A stretch of 7,546 nt of DNA from Chthonomonadaceae bacterium (GCA_025355115.1 JANXLO010000752.1:1-7546), one strand, 5' to 3'; shown: positions 1-7,525, counted from the stretch's first letter. Numbers and translations: made by a program. Notes: generated by a model not told the origin, from the sequence alone.

Positions 1-1284
1 CGAGATGACGCCGACCCACGCGACGACAACGCCGACCATCAAGAAAAGGGCGGGCAGCAAACGACGGGCGCGCCGACGCCAAAATTCCAGAAGAACGATG
101 CTTCCTGTTTCAACGCTCTCGTCGAGGAGCAACGAAGTTATAAGAAATCCGGAAAGTACAAAAAACAGATCGACGCCATCCGTCCAGTGCAGACATTGGT
201 CTTCCAGGAAAACGCCGACAGTCTGGTGCCGACCACCTACACGCACATCAAAGGCGGTTTTCTGGCGAAGGATCAGATCGTAACCGCAGGCGTCCCCGCT
301 GTCCTGACGCCGCTGCCTGCCGGGCAACCCGTCAACCGGCTGGCGCTCGCGCGATGGCTTGTGAATCGGGACAATCCGCTCACTGCGAGGGTAACTGTGA
401 ACCGGCTCTGGGAGCAGATGTTCGGGCGCGGGCTGGTCGAGACCAGCGAAGACTTTGGGACGCAGGGCCAGAAGCCGACGCATCCCGCCCTGCTGGACTG
501 GCTCGCCGTGCGCTTCGCCTCCCCGACGAATGCCGCCGCACCCGCGAACTGCGGATGGAGCGCAAAGCGCCTCTTGCGTCAGATCGCCCTCTCAGCGACT
601 TACCGTCAATCGTCCAGAGTCACGCCCGCGCTGGCGGAGCGCGATCCGTCGAACCGCCTGCTTGCGCGCGGACCACGCTTTCGAATGGAGGCCGAGATGC
701 TGCGGGATTCCTCTCTCGCTGCCGCCGGGCTGCTCAGTCTGAAGATCGGCGGGCCAAGTGTCTTCCCGTTCCAGCCGGAGGGGATCTGGATGATGCCCTA
801 CAATGGCGATCTCTGGAAGATCAGCGACGCGGACGACCGCTATCGGCGCGGCCTCTACACTTTTTGGCGGCGAACCTCGCCATACCCGTCCTTCCTCTCC
901 TTCGACGCGAGCAGTCGCGAGTACTGCACCGTCCGCCGTACCCGCACCACCACTCCGCTGCAGGCCCTGACGACGCTCAACGACCCGGCTTTCTTCGACG
1001 CAGCACGTGGGCTCGCTCGCAGGATGCACAGCGAAGCCGGCGTCGCGCTGCCCGCACGCTTGAACTTTGGCTTTCGTGCCTGCACCGCCCGGCCGGGGAA
1101 GCCGGAGGAGATTCGCCGCCTCTCCGCTCTCTATCAGAAGGAGTGGACACGCTACCAGGGTAATCCCAAAGCGGCGCTCTCCATAGCAGGAGGCCCCGCA
1201 AACGCCGATACACCGGAGCTAGCCGCCCTGACCATAGTTGCCAACGTCATGCTTAACCTCGATGAGACACTGACAAAAGAGTAG
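1..1284 (+). CDS. DUF1553 (PSD1-type) protein, C-terminal part, 5' truncated by window edge
   Basis: The reading frame is open from the first base, so the true start lies upstream and only the last 427 residues are visible. The C-terminal half matches the DUF1553 domain of large exported planctomycete-type proteins, which usually carry an N-terminal cytochrome-c-like domain and DUF1549. Family hallmarks seen here are [20 protein letters not shown] followed by [12 protein letters not shown] and DFGTQG (about 346-468), SATYRQSS (about 592-615), PFQPEGIW (about 766-789), [19 protein letters not shown] (about 913-969) and the terminal NLDETLTKE just before the TAG stop. The first 45 or so visible residues are hydrophilic, rich in Asp, Gln and Lys, and look like an interdomain linker. 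The biochemical function of the family is not established; it is often discussed in connection with polysaccharide use. It lies 59 bases upstream of the first SDR gene and is probably the promoter-proximal part of the operon. Family assignment is firm; function is unknown. Confidence 0.93.
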   Translation, partial: RDDADPRDDNADHQEKGGQQTTGAPTPKFQKNDASCFNALVEEQRSYKKSGKYKKQIDAIRPVQTLVFQENADSLVPTTYTHIKGGFLAKDQIVTAGVPAVLTPLPAGQPVNRLALARWLVNRDNPLTARVTVNRLWEQMFGRGLVETSEDFGTQGQKPTHPALLDWLAVRFASPTNAAAPANCGWSAKRLLRQIALSATYRQSSRVTPALAERDPSNRLLARGPRFRMEAEMLRDSSLAAAGLLSLKIGGPSVFPFQPEGIWMMPYNGDLWKISDADDRYRRGLYTFWRRTSPYPSFLSFDASSREYCTVRRTRTTTPLQALTTLNDPAFFDAARGLARRMHSEAGVALPARLNFGFRACTARPGKPEEIRRLSALYQKEWTRYQGNPKAALSIAGGPANADTPELAALTIVANVMLNLDETLTKE

Positions 1285-1308
1285 CGGGACAGCTCGCTTC
1301 GCTCCCGC
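1284..1308 (+). other. GC-rich hairpin after the DUF1553 stop codon
   Basis: GCGGGA at 1284-1289 is perfectly complementary to TCCCGC at 1303-1308, enclosing a 13-base loop. Within the loop AGC and GCT can pair in an alternative fold. The element starts at the last base of the stop codon. There is no T-run after it, so it does not look like a standard intrinsic terminator. It could be an mRNA-stabilising or processing hairpin between DUF1553 and the SDR genes, a weak attenuator, or chance in GC-rich DNA. Confidence 0.35.
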
Positions 1309-1327
1309 GAACGCGACAACGAAAATC

Positions 1328-1335
1328 GAGGGGAG
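1328..1335 (+). promoter_or_regulatory. Ribosome binding site that decides the first SDR start
   Basis: GAGGGGAG at 1328-1335 is a purine-rich Shine-Dalgarno sequence. It lies 8 bases before the ATG at 1344, but only 2 bases before the in-frame GTG at 1338 and 14 before the ATG at 1350. The spacing favours 1344. Confidence 0.7.
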
Positions 1336-1343
1336 CTGTGGCG

Positions 1344-2153
1344 ATGGATATGCAGTTGGCGGGGCGGAATGTCGTGGTTGTCGGCGGCGCGGCAGGCATT
1401 GGGCATGCGATTGCTTCGGCATTTGCGGCGGAGAAGGCGCGGATCGTTCTCATCGACATCGCGCCCAATCTCGAGGCTGTCGCTGTGGATATTCGGCGCA
1501 AATATGACGTCAAGGCTCTTGCCATTCGAGCGGATGTCACCGATTTCGAGGAGATGAAGAGCGCTGCCAGCCGGATCGACAGCGAATTGGGGCCGTGCTC
1601 GCACATCATCTATACTGCGGGTCTGGGATCAGGCAAGTTTGGCTTTCCGTTCTGGAATCTCGATCCGTCGGATTGGGACAGAGTTTGGCGTGTGAACATG
1701 ATGGGTGCGGTACACACGGCACATGCCTTCGCGCCTGCGCTTGCGGAGGCGCGGGATGGATCACTCCTGTTTCTATCTTCCGTCGCCGGGCAGATCGGGT
1801 CTCAGACTGATCCTCCCTACAGCGCCGCCAAAGCAGCGGTCATCAACTTTGCTCACTGCGCGGCGAAAGATCTTGCCCCATTCGGTGTTCGCGTCAATGT
1901 GATCTGTCCGGGAATGGTCAGGACAGCCCTCAATCGCTCCGTCTGGCAGGCATGGAGCGCGCGGCAGTCCGACGCGCAAAACATGGAATATGAGGAGTGG
2001 GCGCAGGACAAGATAGCACGAGTGGCGCCGCTTGGGCAATGGCAGGAGCCGGAAGAGATAGCGGCAATGGCCGTTTATCTCGCCTCCCCGTACGCAAAAA
2101 ACATCACCGGGCAGACGCTAAATGTTGACGGCGGGCAGGTGATGCACTCCTGA
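1344..2153 (+). CDS. SDR-family NAD(P)-dependent oxidoreductase (first of two)
   Basis: This is a 269-residue classical short-chain dehydrogenase/reductase, a cytoplasmic Rossmann-fold enzyme that interconverts alcohols and ketones. The nucleotide-binding glycine motif is GGAAGIG at residues 14-20. Asp38 at the end of the second strand (VLIDIA) suggests NAD(H) rather than NADP(H). Asp64 binds the adenine ring region. Catalytic residues are Asn118, Ser146, Tyr159 and Lys163 (YSAAK), with the usual 13-residue Ser-Tyr spacing. The PG motif (ICPGMVRT) and C-terminal TLNVDGG are present. The usual NNAG motif is replaced by YTAG at 90-93. The start at 1344 was chosen from the Shine-Dalgarno spacing; a GTG at 1338 would add two residues. 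The gene is 31 bases upstream of a second, clearly different SDR and probably co-transcribed with it. Substrate is not identifiable; the family is certain. Confidence 0.95.
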   Translation: MDMQLAGRNVVVVGGAAGIGHAIASAFAAEKARIVLIDIAPNLEAVAVDIRRKYDVKALAIRADVTDFEEMKSAASRIDSELGPCSHIIYTAGLGSGKFGFPFWNLDPSDWDRVWRVNMMGAVHTAHAFAPALAEARDGSLLFLSSVAGQIGSQTDPPYSAAKAAVINFAHCAAKDLAPFGVRVNVICPGMVRTALNRSVWQAWSARQSDAQNMEYEEWAQDKIARVAPLGQWQEPEEIAAMAVYLASPYAKNITGQTLNVDGGQVMHS

Positions 2154-2184
2154 TCTCCGTGCAAAATCAAAAGGAGCGAACTCA

Positions 2185-2979
2185 ATGGATTGGAAAGGCA
2201 AGGCGGCGGTTGTGACCGGCGGGGCGTCCGGAATTGGGGCTGCGACGGTGCTGGAGTTCGTTCGTGAGGGCGTCGTGGTGGCCATTTTCGACATCGATCG
2301 GGAGAAGGGCGAAGCGTTGACGCTGGAGATACGCGAAGCGGGAGGCACAGCTGAACTCTATTCAGTGGACGTCTCCGATCTGGCGGCCTGCCGGCTCGCC
2401 GTCCAATCATTTGCGGTGCGGCAGGGACGAGTCGACTTTCTCGTGAACAGTGCGGTCAGCTTCCTCTCTCGGGGAGTCGATGCGACGACAGAAGACTGGA
2501 ATCTCAGCCTCGGCGTGAACGTTCGCGGGAATGCCAACATGGCGCAGGCCTGCCATCCCTTCATGAAGGTGACCGGTGGCGCAATCGTCAACATCAGCAG
2601 CATTTCAGGCCATATCGCCCAGCCCACCCGCTGGACGTACAACGCCTGCAAAGGCGCGATTCTTTCGCTCACACGCTGTCAGGCGCTGGACTTTGCACCG
2701 GACGGAATACGAGTTAATAGCGTGAGCCCCGGCTGGACATGGACGCCCGAAGTCGCCAGAGCTGCCGAGGGCAATCGCGAGAAATGGGAGCCAATCTGGA
2801 GCCGCTTTTCTATGCTGCGCCGACTGGGTGAGGCGCGGGAGATCGCGCGAGCCATCCTATTTCTGTGCAGCGACGACGCAAGCTTCATAACGGGCGCGGA
2901 ACTGCCGGTCGATGGCGGTTATTTGGGACTCGGCAGCGAGGGGCTTGGCGAGCACTCCGCATTCGCCGGGCACGCCTGA
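2185..2979 (+). CDS. SDR-family NAD(P)-dependent oxidoreductase (second of two)
   Basis: This 264-residue protein is a second classical SDR, distinct in sequence from its neighbour. It shows TGGASGIG at residues 11-18, Asp36 after the second strand (AIFDID, suggesting NAD(H)), Asp62, Asn112, Ser139, Tyr152 and Lys156 (YNACK), and SPGWTWTP at 181-188 after the active site. The C-terminal PVDGGYLGLG is typical. The NNAG motif reads NSAV at 88-91, so the usual glycine is missing. About 20 residues after the PVDGGY motif form an extended tail. AAGGAG at 2171-2176 lies 8 bases before the ATG, supporting the start. The 31-base gap to the preceding gene and 27-base gap to DUF1501 indicate one operon. 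It could act before or after the first SDR on the same substrate, or on the opposite half of an epimerising oxidation/reduction pair; this is inference. The substrate is unknown. Confidence 0.95.
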   Translation: MDWKGKAAVVTGGASGIGAATVLEFVREGVVVAIFDIDREKGEALTLEIREAGGTAELYSVDVSDLAACRLAVQSFAVRQGRVDFLVNSAVSFLSRGVDATTEDWNLSLGVNVRGNANMAQACHPFMKVTGGAIVNISSISGHIAQPTRWTYNACKGAILSLTRCQALDFAPDGIRVNSVSPGWTWTPEVARAAEGNREKWEPIWSRFSMLRRLGEAREIARAILFLCSDDASFITGAELPVDGGYLGLGSEGLGEHSAFAGHA

Positions 2980-3006
2980 TTTTTCGTTCGTATAGGAGAC
3001 AGCACG

Positions 3007-4491
3007 ATGGATAGACGCGAGACCGAACAAGAAGAAGCGCTCAAGGCGATTACGCGCCGCCATTTCTTCCAGCAGGCAAGTTACGGCATCGGGGCGACGG
3101 CTCTCGCGACCCTGCTCAACGATGGGCTGTTTCCCGGTCCTGCCGGAGCGGATCAGAATGCCGCCAAAGGCTCCGCAGACCCGCTCGCCGTCAAACCGCC
3201 GCACTTCGCGCCTAAGGCGAAGAACATCATCTACCTGTTCATGGCGGGTGCGCCGTCGCAGATCGACCTGCTCGACCCGAAGCCGAAGCTGGTGCAGTAC
3301 AACGGCCAGAACATTCCGGAGGAGTTCATAAAAGGCGAGCGGTTCGCGTTCATCAAAGGGACGCCGCGCCTTCTCGGTTCGCCCCACGCCTTCACGCCCC
3401 AGGGCAAGTCTGGCATACCTATTTCCGCTCTGCTTCCCCATCTCGGCACCATCGCCGACGATATCTGCGTTGTCCGTTCCCTCTACACCGAGCAGTTCAA
3501 CCACGCTCCCGCGCAGATTTTCCTCAACTCAGGGCATCAACTCATCGGGAGACCGAGCATGGGGTCGTGGCTCACCTACGGCCTCGGCAGCGCCAACCGA
3601 GACCTCCCCGGCTTCGTGGTTCTCATCTCTGGTGACCGCAACCCGGATGGCGGCAAATCCTGCTGGGGAAGCGGCTTCCTGCCGACCACGTATCAGGGCG
3701 TCGAGTTCCGTTCACAGGGAGACCCTGTGCTATTTGTCTCCAATCCTGAGGGAATGGACACGGAGGTGCGCAGGCAGTCCCTCGACGCCCTGCGCGACCT
3801 GAATACTCGCCACCTCGCCGACGTTGGCGACCCCGAGATCGCTACCCGCATCGCCGCCTACGAGCTTGCCTATAGAATGCAGACCAGCGTGCCCGACTTG
3901 ATGGACATCGCGAGGGAGCCGAAGGCGGTGCAGGATCTCTACGGCACGACGCCCGGCAAAGCGTCCTTCGCCAACAACTGTCTGCTGGCGCGGCGGCTTG
4001 TAGAGCGTGGTACTCGCTTCGTTCAACTCTATCATAGAGGATGGGATCATCACGGCGAAGCGCAGTTCGACGACCTGACGACCGGCCTCGGGCGACTCTG
4101 CCGCGAGACGGATCAGGCTGCGGCGGCGCTCATCCAGGATCTTAAGCAACGAGGTTTGCTGGAGACGACACTCGTTGTCTGGGGCGGGGAGTTCGGACGA
4201 ACGCCGATGAACGAGGAGCGGGGCGGCTCGAAGTTCCTGGGACGCGATCACCATCCAAAAGCGTTCAGCATCTGGATGGCGGGCGGGGGAATCAAAGGCG
4301 GAACGATCGTCGGCAGCACCGACGAGCTTGGCTACAACGTCGTCGCCGATCCCGTTCACGTGCATGACCTCCACGCCACCATGCTCCATCAGATGGGCCT
4401 TGACCACACCCGCCTGACTTACAAATTCCAGGGCAGAAACTTCCGCCTCACAGACGTATCAGGAACTGTAATCAAAAAGATGCTCGCCTGA
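3007..4491 (+). CDS. DUF1501 protein, Tat-exported
   Basis: This 494-residue protein is a full-length DUF1501 family member, related to the alkaline phosphatase/sulfatase fold by family knowledge. Residues 15-37 form a twin-arginine signal: I-TRRHFFQQ with Arg17-Arg18, followed by a hydrophobic stretch to about 37. This indicates export of the folded protein, as is usual for the family. Family motifs are [16 protein letters not shown] (78-93), GWDHHG (345-350), GGEFGRTP (393-400), [16 protein letters not shown] (412-427) and [13 protein letters not shown] (448-460). The Asp and His residues in these motifs are plausible metal ligands, by analogy only. TAGGAG ending at 2998 lies 8 bases before the ATG. 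It is the last gene of the operon. DUF1501 is normally the immediate partner of a DUF1549/DUF1553 gene; here the two SDRs separate them. Enzymatic activity is not established for the family. Confidence 0.96.
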   Translation: MDRRETEQEEALKAITRRHFFQQASYGIGATALATLLNDGLFPGPAGADQNAAKGSADPLAVKPPHFAPKAKNIIYLFMAGAPSQIDLLDPKPKLVQYNGQNIPEEFIKGERFAFIKGTPRLLGSPHAFTPQGKSGIPISALLPHLGTIADDICVVRSLYTEQFNHAPAQIFLNSGHQLIGRPSMGSWLTYGLGSANRDLPGFVVLISGDRNPDGGKSCWGSGFLPTTYQGVEFRSQGDPVLFVSNPEGMDTEVRRQSLDALRDLNTRHLADVGDPEIATRIAAYELAYRMQTSVPDLMDIAREPKAVQDLYGTTPGKASFANNCLLARRLVERGTRFVQLYHRGWDHHGEAQFDDLTTGLGRLCRETDQAAAALIQDLKQRGLLETTLVVWGGEFGRTPMNEERGGSKFLGRDHHPKAFSIWMAGGGIKGGTIVGSTDELGYNVVADPVHVHDLHATMLHQMGLDHTRLTYKFQGRNFRLTDVSGTVIKKMLA

Positions 4492-4507
4492 AATATAGCC
4501 ATCAGGC
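4486..4507 (+). terminator. Weak hairpin overlapping the DUF1501 stop codon
   Basis: GCCTGA at 4486-4491 (its last three bases are the stop codon) is complementary to TCAGGC at 4502-4507, with a 10-base loop. There is no T-run. It might help end transcription between the two convergent genes, but the stem is short and chance is a real possibility. The remaining bases up to 4577 show no better terminator on either strand. Confidence 0.2.
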
Positions 4508-4577
4508 CGCAATCTTGTCGGCGAGATGCGATGTGCCCGGACCTCGTCTGCCCTTACAATATTGCCGCATGGAGTGC

Positions 4578-6176
4578 TTATTTTCCGATGCTCGTGAAAA
4601 GGCGGGGGGCGAAGTCAGCGAGGGCGCGTTGCCAGACGGGCCACTCGTGGCCGCCTTCAACCTCCTGATAGAAGTGCGGGACAGATTTTTGTGTCAGCCA
4701 TCGATCCAGGCGACGGGCATCGGGCAGAAAAAAGTCTCGCTTGCCGATGCAGATGTAGAGCAGTTTCAACTGCTGTTCAGTCATTTCTGGGCCGGCGTTC
4801 AGCCCGGTAATGTCGGCCTCCGTTAGGAAGCCTGGCCGGAACCCCGCGCTGTACACTCCTATCCAGCCGAACTTGTCGAGATGATTCAGGCCGATTTCGA
4901 GTGCGTAGAAGCCTCCCATGGAGAAGCCTGCTATAGCTCGGCTTGCCGCCTCCGTTTGCACTCGGTAGGTAGTCTCGATCAGGGGCATGATGTCGGCGAA
5001 GAGGTCGAACTCAAAGCCTCGATGTCCGTAGCGACGGCGCCTGAACTCATTGTTCGGCATGACCACTATGCATGGCGGGCACTGACGAGTCGTAATAAGC
5101 TCGTCGAACAGGGAGTTCACGTAGCCGCCCGTGCTCCAGTTTCCATCGTCCCCCGGTGAGCCGTGGAGCAGGTAGAGAACGGGATAGTGCAGAGCTCCGC
5201 GCGGGTCGTACCCCGGCGGCGTGTAGATGTGCATGCGGCGCATCGTCCTGAAAGTGCGCGACTTGTAATGAAGAATTTGCACCGCGCCGTGAAGATGGTT
5301 GAGCTCTTCCGTGGCCGTCGTCTTCTCACCCAATACAGAGTGGCTTGGGTCGTTCACGCACAGAAAGAAGCCCGTCAGGTAGTATTTGGAGCGCATCTGT
5401 TGCGGGGTCAGAAGATATCGCCCGCCTATCGGGTCACCGATCAACAGTCTCCCCTCCTGCTGACCGAGAATGCATATGAAGTGGCCACTTCCGCCGGGGC
5501 CGCCGATCTGAGTTCCTGCAATTGAGGGGAAGGGAGGCGCGGCAGGTTGCGGAGGCGTGAGCTTCAGGTCAACCTGAAGCCCGCGATTTCTCAGCGCACG
5601 CATTAGATACCAGCTCTCCGTCCCGCCGCCGTATGTGTAGCACTCCTTCGCCAATTCTCGTTCCGAGACGCTTCGACCGAATCGTCGCAGCAGTGTGGCG
5701 GCGCTAGCAGGACCGCAAGTTGACGGCGTACTTTGGAGGCAGACTCCGTCGCGCCAGTGATCTCGAAGATCAATTCGCAGCGGGGCGACCAACGGCTTTG
5801 CGTAGGGAGCGAGCAGCAGCAACGCCACGGTGAAAGCCAGCAGCCCAGACACGCTACGCACAAATCCCCTCGACCTCCCTCGGCCTACCCCGCGCCGCAA
5901 CACAGACATCGCCACTCCCGCCCCAAAGCCCATCCCCGCTCCCGCCAACTCGCTCCCAGGCAGTGCCCTGAACCGATACAGCCAGCCTGCCCCGTCAAGC
6001 ATATGCGCGTAGTAGGCGACGAATCCCACGCCCGGCATTGCCGCCAGCACCGCCATTGCTCCAAGCAACAATGAGAACCTAGGAAATCGAGTCGGGTAAA
6101 TTCTGTTGCCCACAAAGCCAAGCAGAAGTGCAAGCAGAATCGTCGAGATGAACAGCAGGTTCAGCATACACCTCAT
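4578..6176 (-). CDS. Membrane-anchored fusion of a C39-like cysteine peptidase domain and an esterase-D-type alpha/beta hydrolase
   Basis: This 532-residue protein has three parts. Residues 1-130 hold about four hydrophobic segments (roughly 4-22, 35-56, 76-93 and 109-126). Residues 140-275 resemble the C39 peptidase fold: Gln148, Cys154 (STCGPAS), His232 (GSGHFICILG) and Asp248 (IGDPIGGRYL). The Gln-Cys distance of 6 and His-Asp distance of 16 match C39 enzymes, so the active site looks intact. Residues 295-530 match the PF00756 esterase family: YLLHGSPGDDGNW (335-347), nucleophile Ser419 in GFSMGG, probable Asp481 in GKRDFFLPDAR, and His510 in EGGHEWPVW. C39 domains are best known from bacteriocin ABC exporters, but there is no transporter domain here. 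Both catalytic domains probably face the same side of the membrane, likely outside; this is inferred. The ATG at 6176 has no good ribosome binding site; an ATG at 6167 follows a GAGGTG and would remove three residues. The gene converges with the operon and diverges from the serine hydrolase gene. Substrates are unknown. Confidence 0.9.
   Translation of the reverse strand: MRCMLNLLFISTILLALLLGFVGNRIYPTRFPRFSLLLGAMAVLAAMPGVGFVAYYAHMLDGAGWLYRFRALPGSELAGAGMGFGAGVAMSVLRRGVGRGRSRGFVRSVSGLLAFTVALLLLAPYAKPLVAPLRIDLRDHWRDGVCLQSTPSTCGPASAATLLRRFGRSVSERELAKECYTYGGGTESWYLMRALRNRGLQVDLKLTPPQPAAPPFPSIAGTQIGGPGGSGHFICILGQQEGRLLIGDPIGGRYLLTPQQMRSKYYLTGFFLCVNDPSHSVLGEKTTATEELNHLHGAVQILHYKSRTFRTMRRMHIYTPPGYDPRGALHYPVLYLLHGSPGDDGNWSTGGYVNSLFDELITTRQCPPCIVVMPNNEFRRRRYGHRGFEFDLFADIMPLIETTYRVQTEAASRAIAGFSMGGFYALEIGLNHLDKFGWIGVYSAGFRPGFLTEADITGLNAGPEMTEQQLKLLYICIGKRDFFLPDARRLDRWLTQKSVPHFYQEVEGGHEWPVWQRALADFAPRLFTSIGK
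5561..5580. repeat. Near-perfect palindrome inside the C39-domain coding region
   Basis: GCTTCAGGTCAACCTGAAGC at 5561-5580 is a 9-base inverted repeat around a 2-base centre. As RNA it would form an 8-bp stem with a 4-base loop. It lies within codons for the stretch LQVDLKL of the minus-strand gene, and may be chance, a mRNA hairpin, or a protein-binding site. Confidence 0.5.
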
Positions 6177-6343
6177 TTCAAGCGAGTTTTTTTAAACAGA
6201 CAGTTCTCACCAAGTTATTGACGGGCAGTAACCGGGCGGGTTTCAGTGCGGAGACCTGGCAGGAGAAAACCTGGTACGGGGAGAAAGGAGAGGCAGAGAT
6301 TGAGATAAGCTCGACAGACCACCATTCCCGGAAAGCGGACATC
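6177..6343. promoter_or_regulatory. Divergent intergenic region between the C39-esterase and serine hydrolase genes
   Basis: These 167 bases lie between two divergent starts and must hold a promoter for each gene unless transcription enters from elsewhere. An AT-rich block sits at 6187-6196 next to the minus-strand start. TTGACG at 6218-6223 is a near-consensus -35 box for the + strand, but the hexamer 17 bases later (TTTCAG, 6241-6246) is a poor -10 box, so the promoter call is weak. A purine-rich stretch at about 6279-6300 is too far from the ATG at 6344 to act as its ribosome binding site. No clear operator or riboswitch is visible. Confidence 0.4.
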
Positions 6344-7525
6344 ATGAACATAGACTTGCTCGCACGAACTCCCCTGCTTCTCCCGCTCATCGCCGCGCTG
6401 CTGCTCGCTGCGGTGCCTGCACTGGCCGCCGATCCCCCGCAGCCGTCCAAAATTTCGGCCGCCCTCAAGCCCTTCATCGACAGTCATTCGCTGGCTGGCG
6501 CGATGACACTGGTGGCCGACAAGGACAGAGTGCTGAGCCTGGAAGCAGTTGGCTACGCCGATGTCGCCGCGCACAAAGCGATGTCGACTGACACCCTGTT
6601 CTGGATCGCTTCACAGTCGAAGCCGATCACCGCGACTGCTCTCATGATGCTCGTCGATGAGGGCAAAATAAAGCTCGACGACCCGGTGGCCAAGTACCTG
6701 CCTGAGTTCAATAGTCTGTGGGTGGCGACGGAGCACGACAAGGACCACTTACTGTTGAAAAGGCCCAGCCACCCCATCACCGTTCGCGAGATTCTGAGCC
6801 ACACCAGCGGAATGCCGTTCTCCTCCGCAATGGAGCAGCCGACACTGGATATGCTGACGCTGCACGACGCGGTTCACAGCTACGCCATGACGCCGTTGCA
6901 GACCGAGCCCGGGACGAAATACTCATACTCAAATGCCGGCATCAACACCGCGGGCAGGCTCATCGAGGTGCTCAGCGGAATGCCGTATGCGGAGTTCCTG
7001 CAGACACGACTCTTCAAGCCGCTGGGCATGAAGGACACCACCTTCTGGCCGACGAAGGCGCAGCAGACCCGGCTTGCGAAATCTTATCGGCCCAACGCGA
7101 CGAAGACCGACCTTGAGGAGACGACCGTCGGTCAGCTCCACTATCCGCTCGATGACCGCGCACGACAGCCAATGCCCGCGGGCGGGCTTTTCTCCACCGC
7201 GAACGATCTCTCCAATTTCTGTCGAATGATTCTGAACGGGGGCACTTATAAGGGCAAGAAGTATCTCTCCGAGGAGTCAGTCAAGCAGATGACGAGCAAA
7301 CAGACCGGGGACTCGTTGCCCGACGGCTATGGCCTCGGCTGGTCCACGGGCGGCGGCAACTTCGGGCACGGCGGCGCCTTCGCCACCAATATGAACATCG
7401 ACTCTAATCGCGGCCTAATCACGATCTGGATGGTGCAGCACGCGGGCTTTCCCGGCAACGGCGACCAGAGTTCAGGCGCATTCCGCAGAGCTGCGGAGGA
7501 GACCTTTGGAGTAGCGCGCAAGTAG
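6344..7525 (+). CDS. Secreted serine hydrolase, beta-lactamase/class C family (PF00144)
   Basis: This 393-residue protein belongs to the class C beta-lactamase-related serine hydrolases, which include esterases, D-aminopeptidases and DD-peptidase-like proteins. Residues 1-28 form a signal peptide: a Leu/Ala-rich core (11-24) ending in PALA-ADPP, giving likely cleavage after Ala28 or Ala29. There is no lipobox cysteine. Catalytic motifs are Ser90-x-x-Lys93 (ASQSKPITA), Tyr195-Ser-Asn197 (YSYSNAG) and His342-Gly-Gly (GHGGAFAT). The family blocks ILSHTSGMP (150-158), LGMKDTTFWP (227-236) and PAGGLFSTANDLSNF (278-292) are also present. Length is normal and the frame is intact. The ATG at 6344 starts the signal peptide directly and has a weak GGAAAG 8 bases upstream; the frame stays open back to a TTG at 6218 but those codons look non-coding. 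True antibiotic resistance is unlikely to be inferable; an esterase or peptidase role at the envelope is more likely. Substrate is unknown. Confidence 0.94.
   Translation: MNIDLLARTPLLLPLIAALLLAAVPALAADPPQPSKISAALKPFIDSHSLAGAMTLVADKDRVLSLEAVGYADVAAHKAMSTDTLFWIASQSKPITATALMMLVDEGKIKLDDPVAKYLPEFNSLWVATEHDKDHLLLKRPSHPITVREILSHTSGMPFSSAMEQPTLDMLTLHDAVHSYAMTPLQTEPGTKYSYSNAGINTAGRLIEVLSGMPYAEFLQTRLFKPLGMKDTTFWPTKAQQTRLAKSYRPNATKTDLEETTVGQLHYPLDDRARQPMPAGGLFSTANDLSNFCRMILNGGTYKGKKYLSEESVKQMTSKQTGDSLPDGYGLGWSTGGGNFGHGGAFATNMNIDSNRGLITIWMVQHAGFPGNGDQSSGAFRRAAEETFGVARK

Noticed and set aside
354..1163. 269-codon open frame on the plus strand overlapping DUF1553 in another frame
   Set aside because: Its translation is Arg/Ala-rich without domain motifs, while the overlapping frame matches DUF1553 throughout.
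187..1284. GTG at 187 as the true start of the DUF1553 gene
   Set aside because: The frame is open to base 1 and the visible part covers only the C-terminal domain of a much longer family, so the gene is cut by the window edge.
1338..1343. GTG at 1338 as the start of the first SDR gene
   Set aside because: The Shine-Dalgarno sequence ends only 2 bases before it; the ATG at 1344 has proper 8-base spacing and loses only two residues.
3730..4407. Long open frame of 225 codons on the minus strand opposite DUF1501
   Set aside because: It lies entirely antisense to a gene with strong family motifs, has no recognisable motif, and is expected in GC-rich DNA.
4492..4577. Strong bidirectional terminator between the convergent genes
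   Set aside because: Only a short 6-bp stem without a T-run was found, so it was listed at low confidence rather than as a clear terminator.
4578..6176. Bacteriocin or peptide exporter based on the C39 domain
   Set aside because: There is no Walker A/B or ABC signature, the membrane segments precede the C39 domain, and the C-terminus is an esterase.
6218..6343. TTG at 6218 as the start of the serine hydrolase
   Set aside because: It would place 42 polar residues before a normal signal peptide, which would be non-functional there. The ATG at 6344 starts the signal peptide directly.
6344..7525. Genuine antibiotic-resistance beta-lactamase
   Set aside because: SxxK, YxN and HxG motifs are shared by the wider family of esterases and peptidases; HxG in place of KTG argues against a classical AmpC enzyme.
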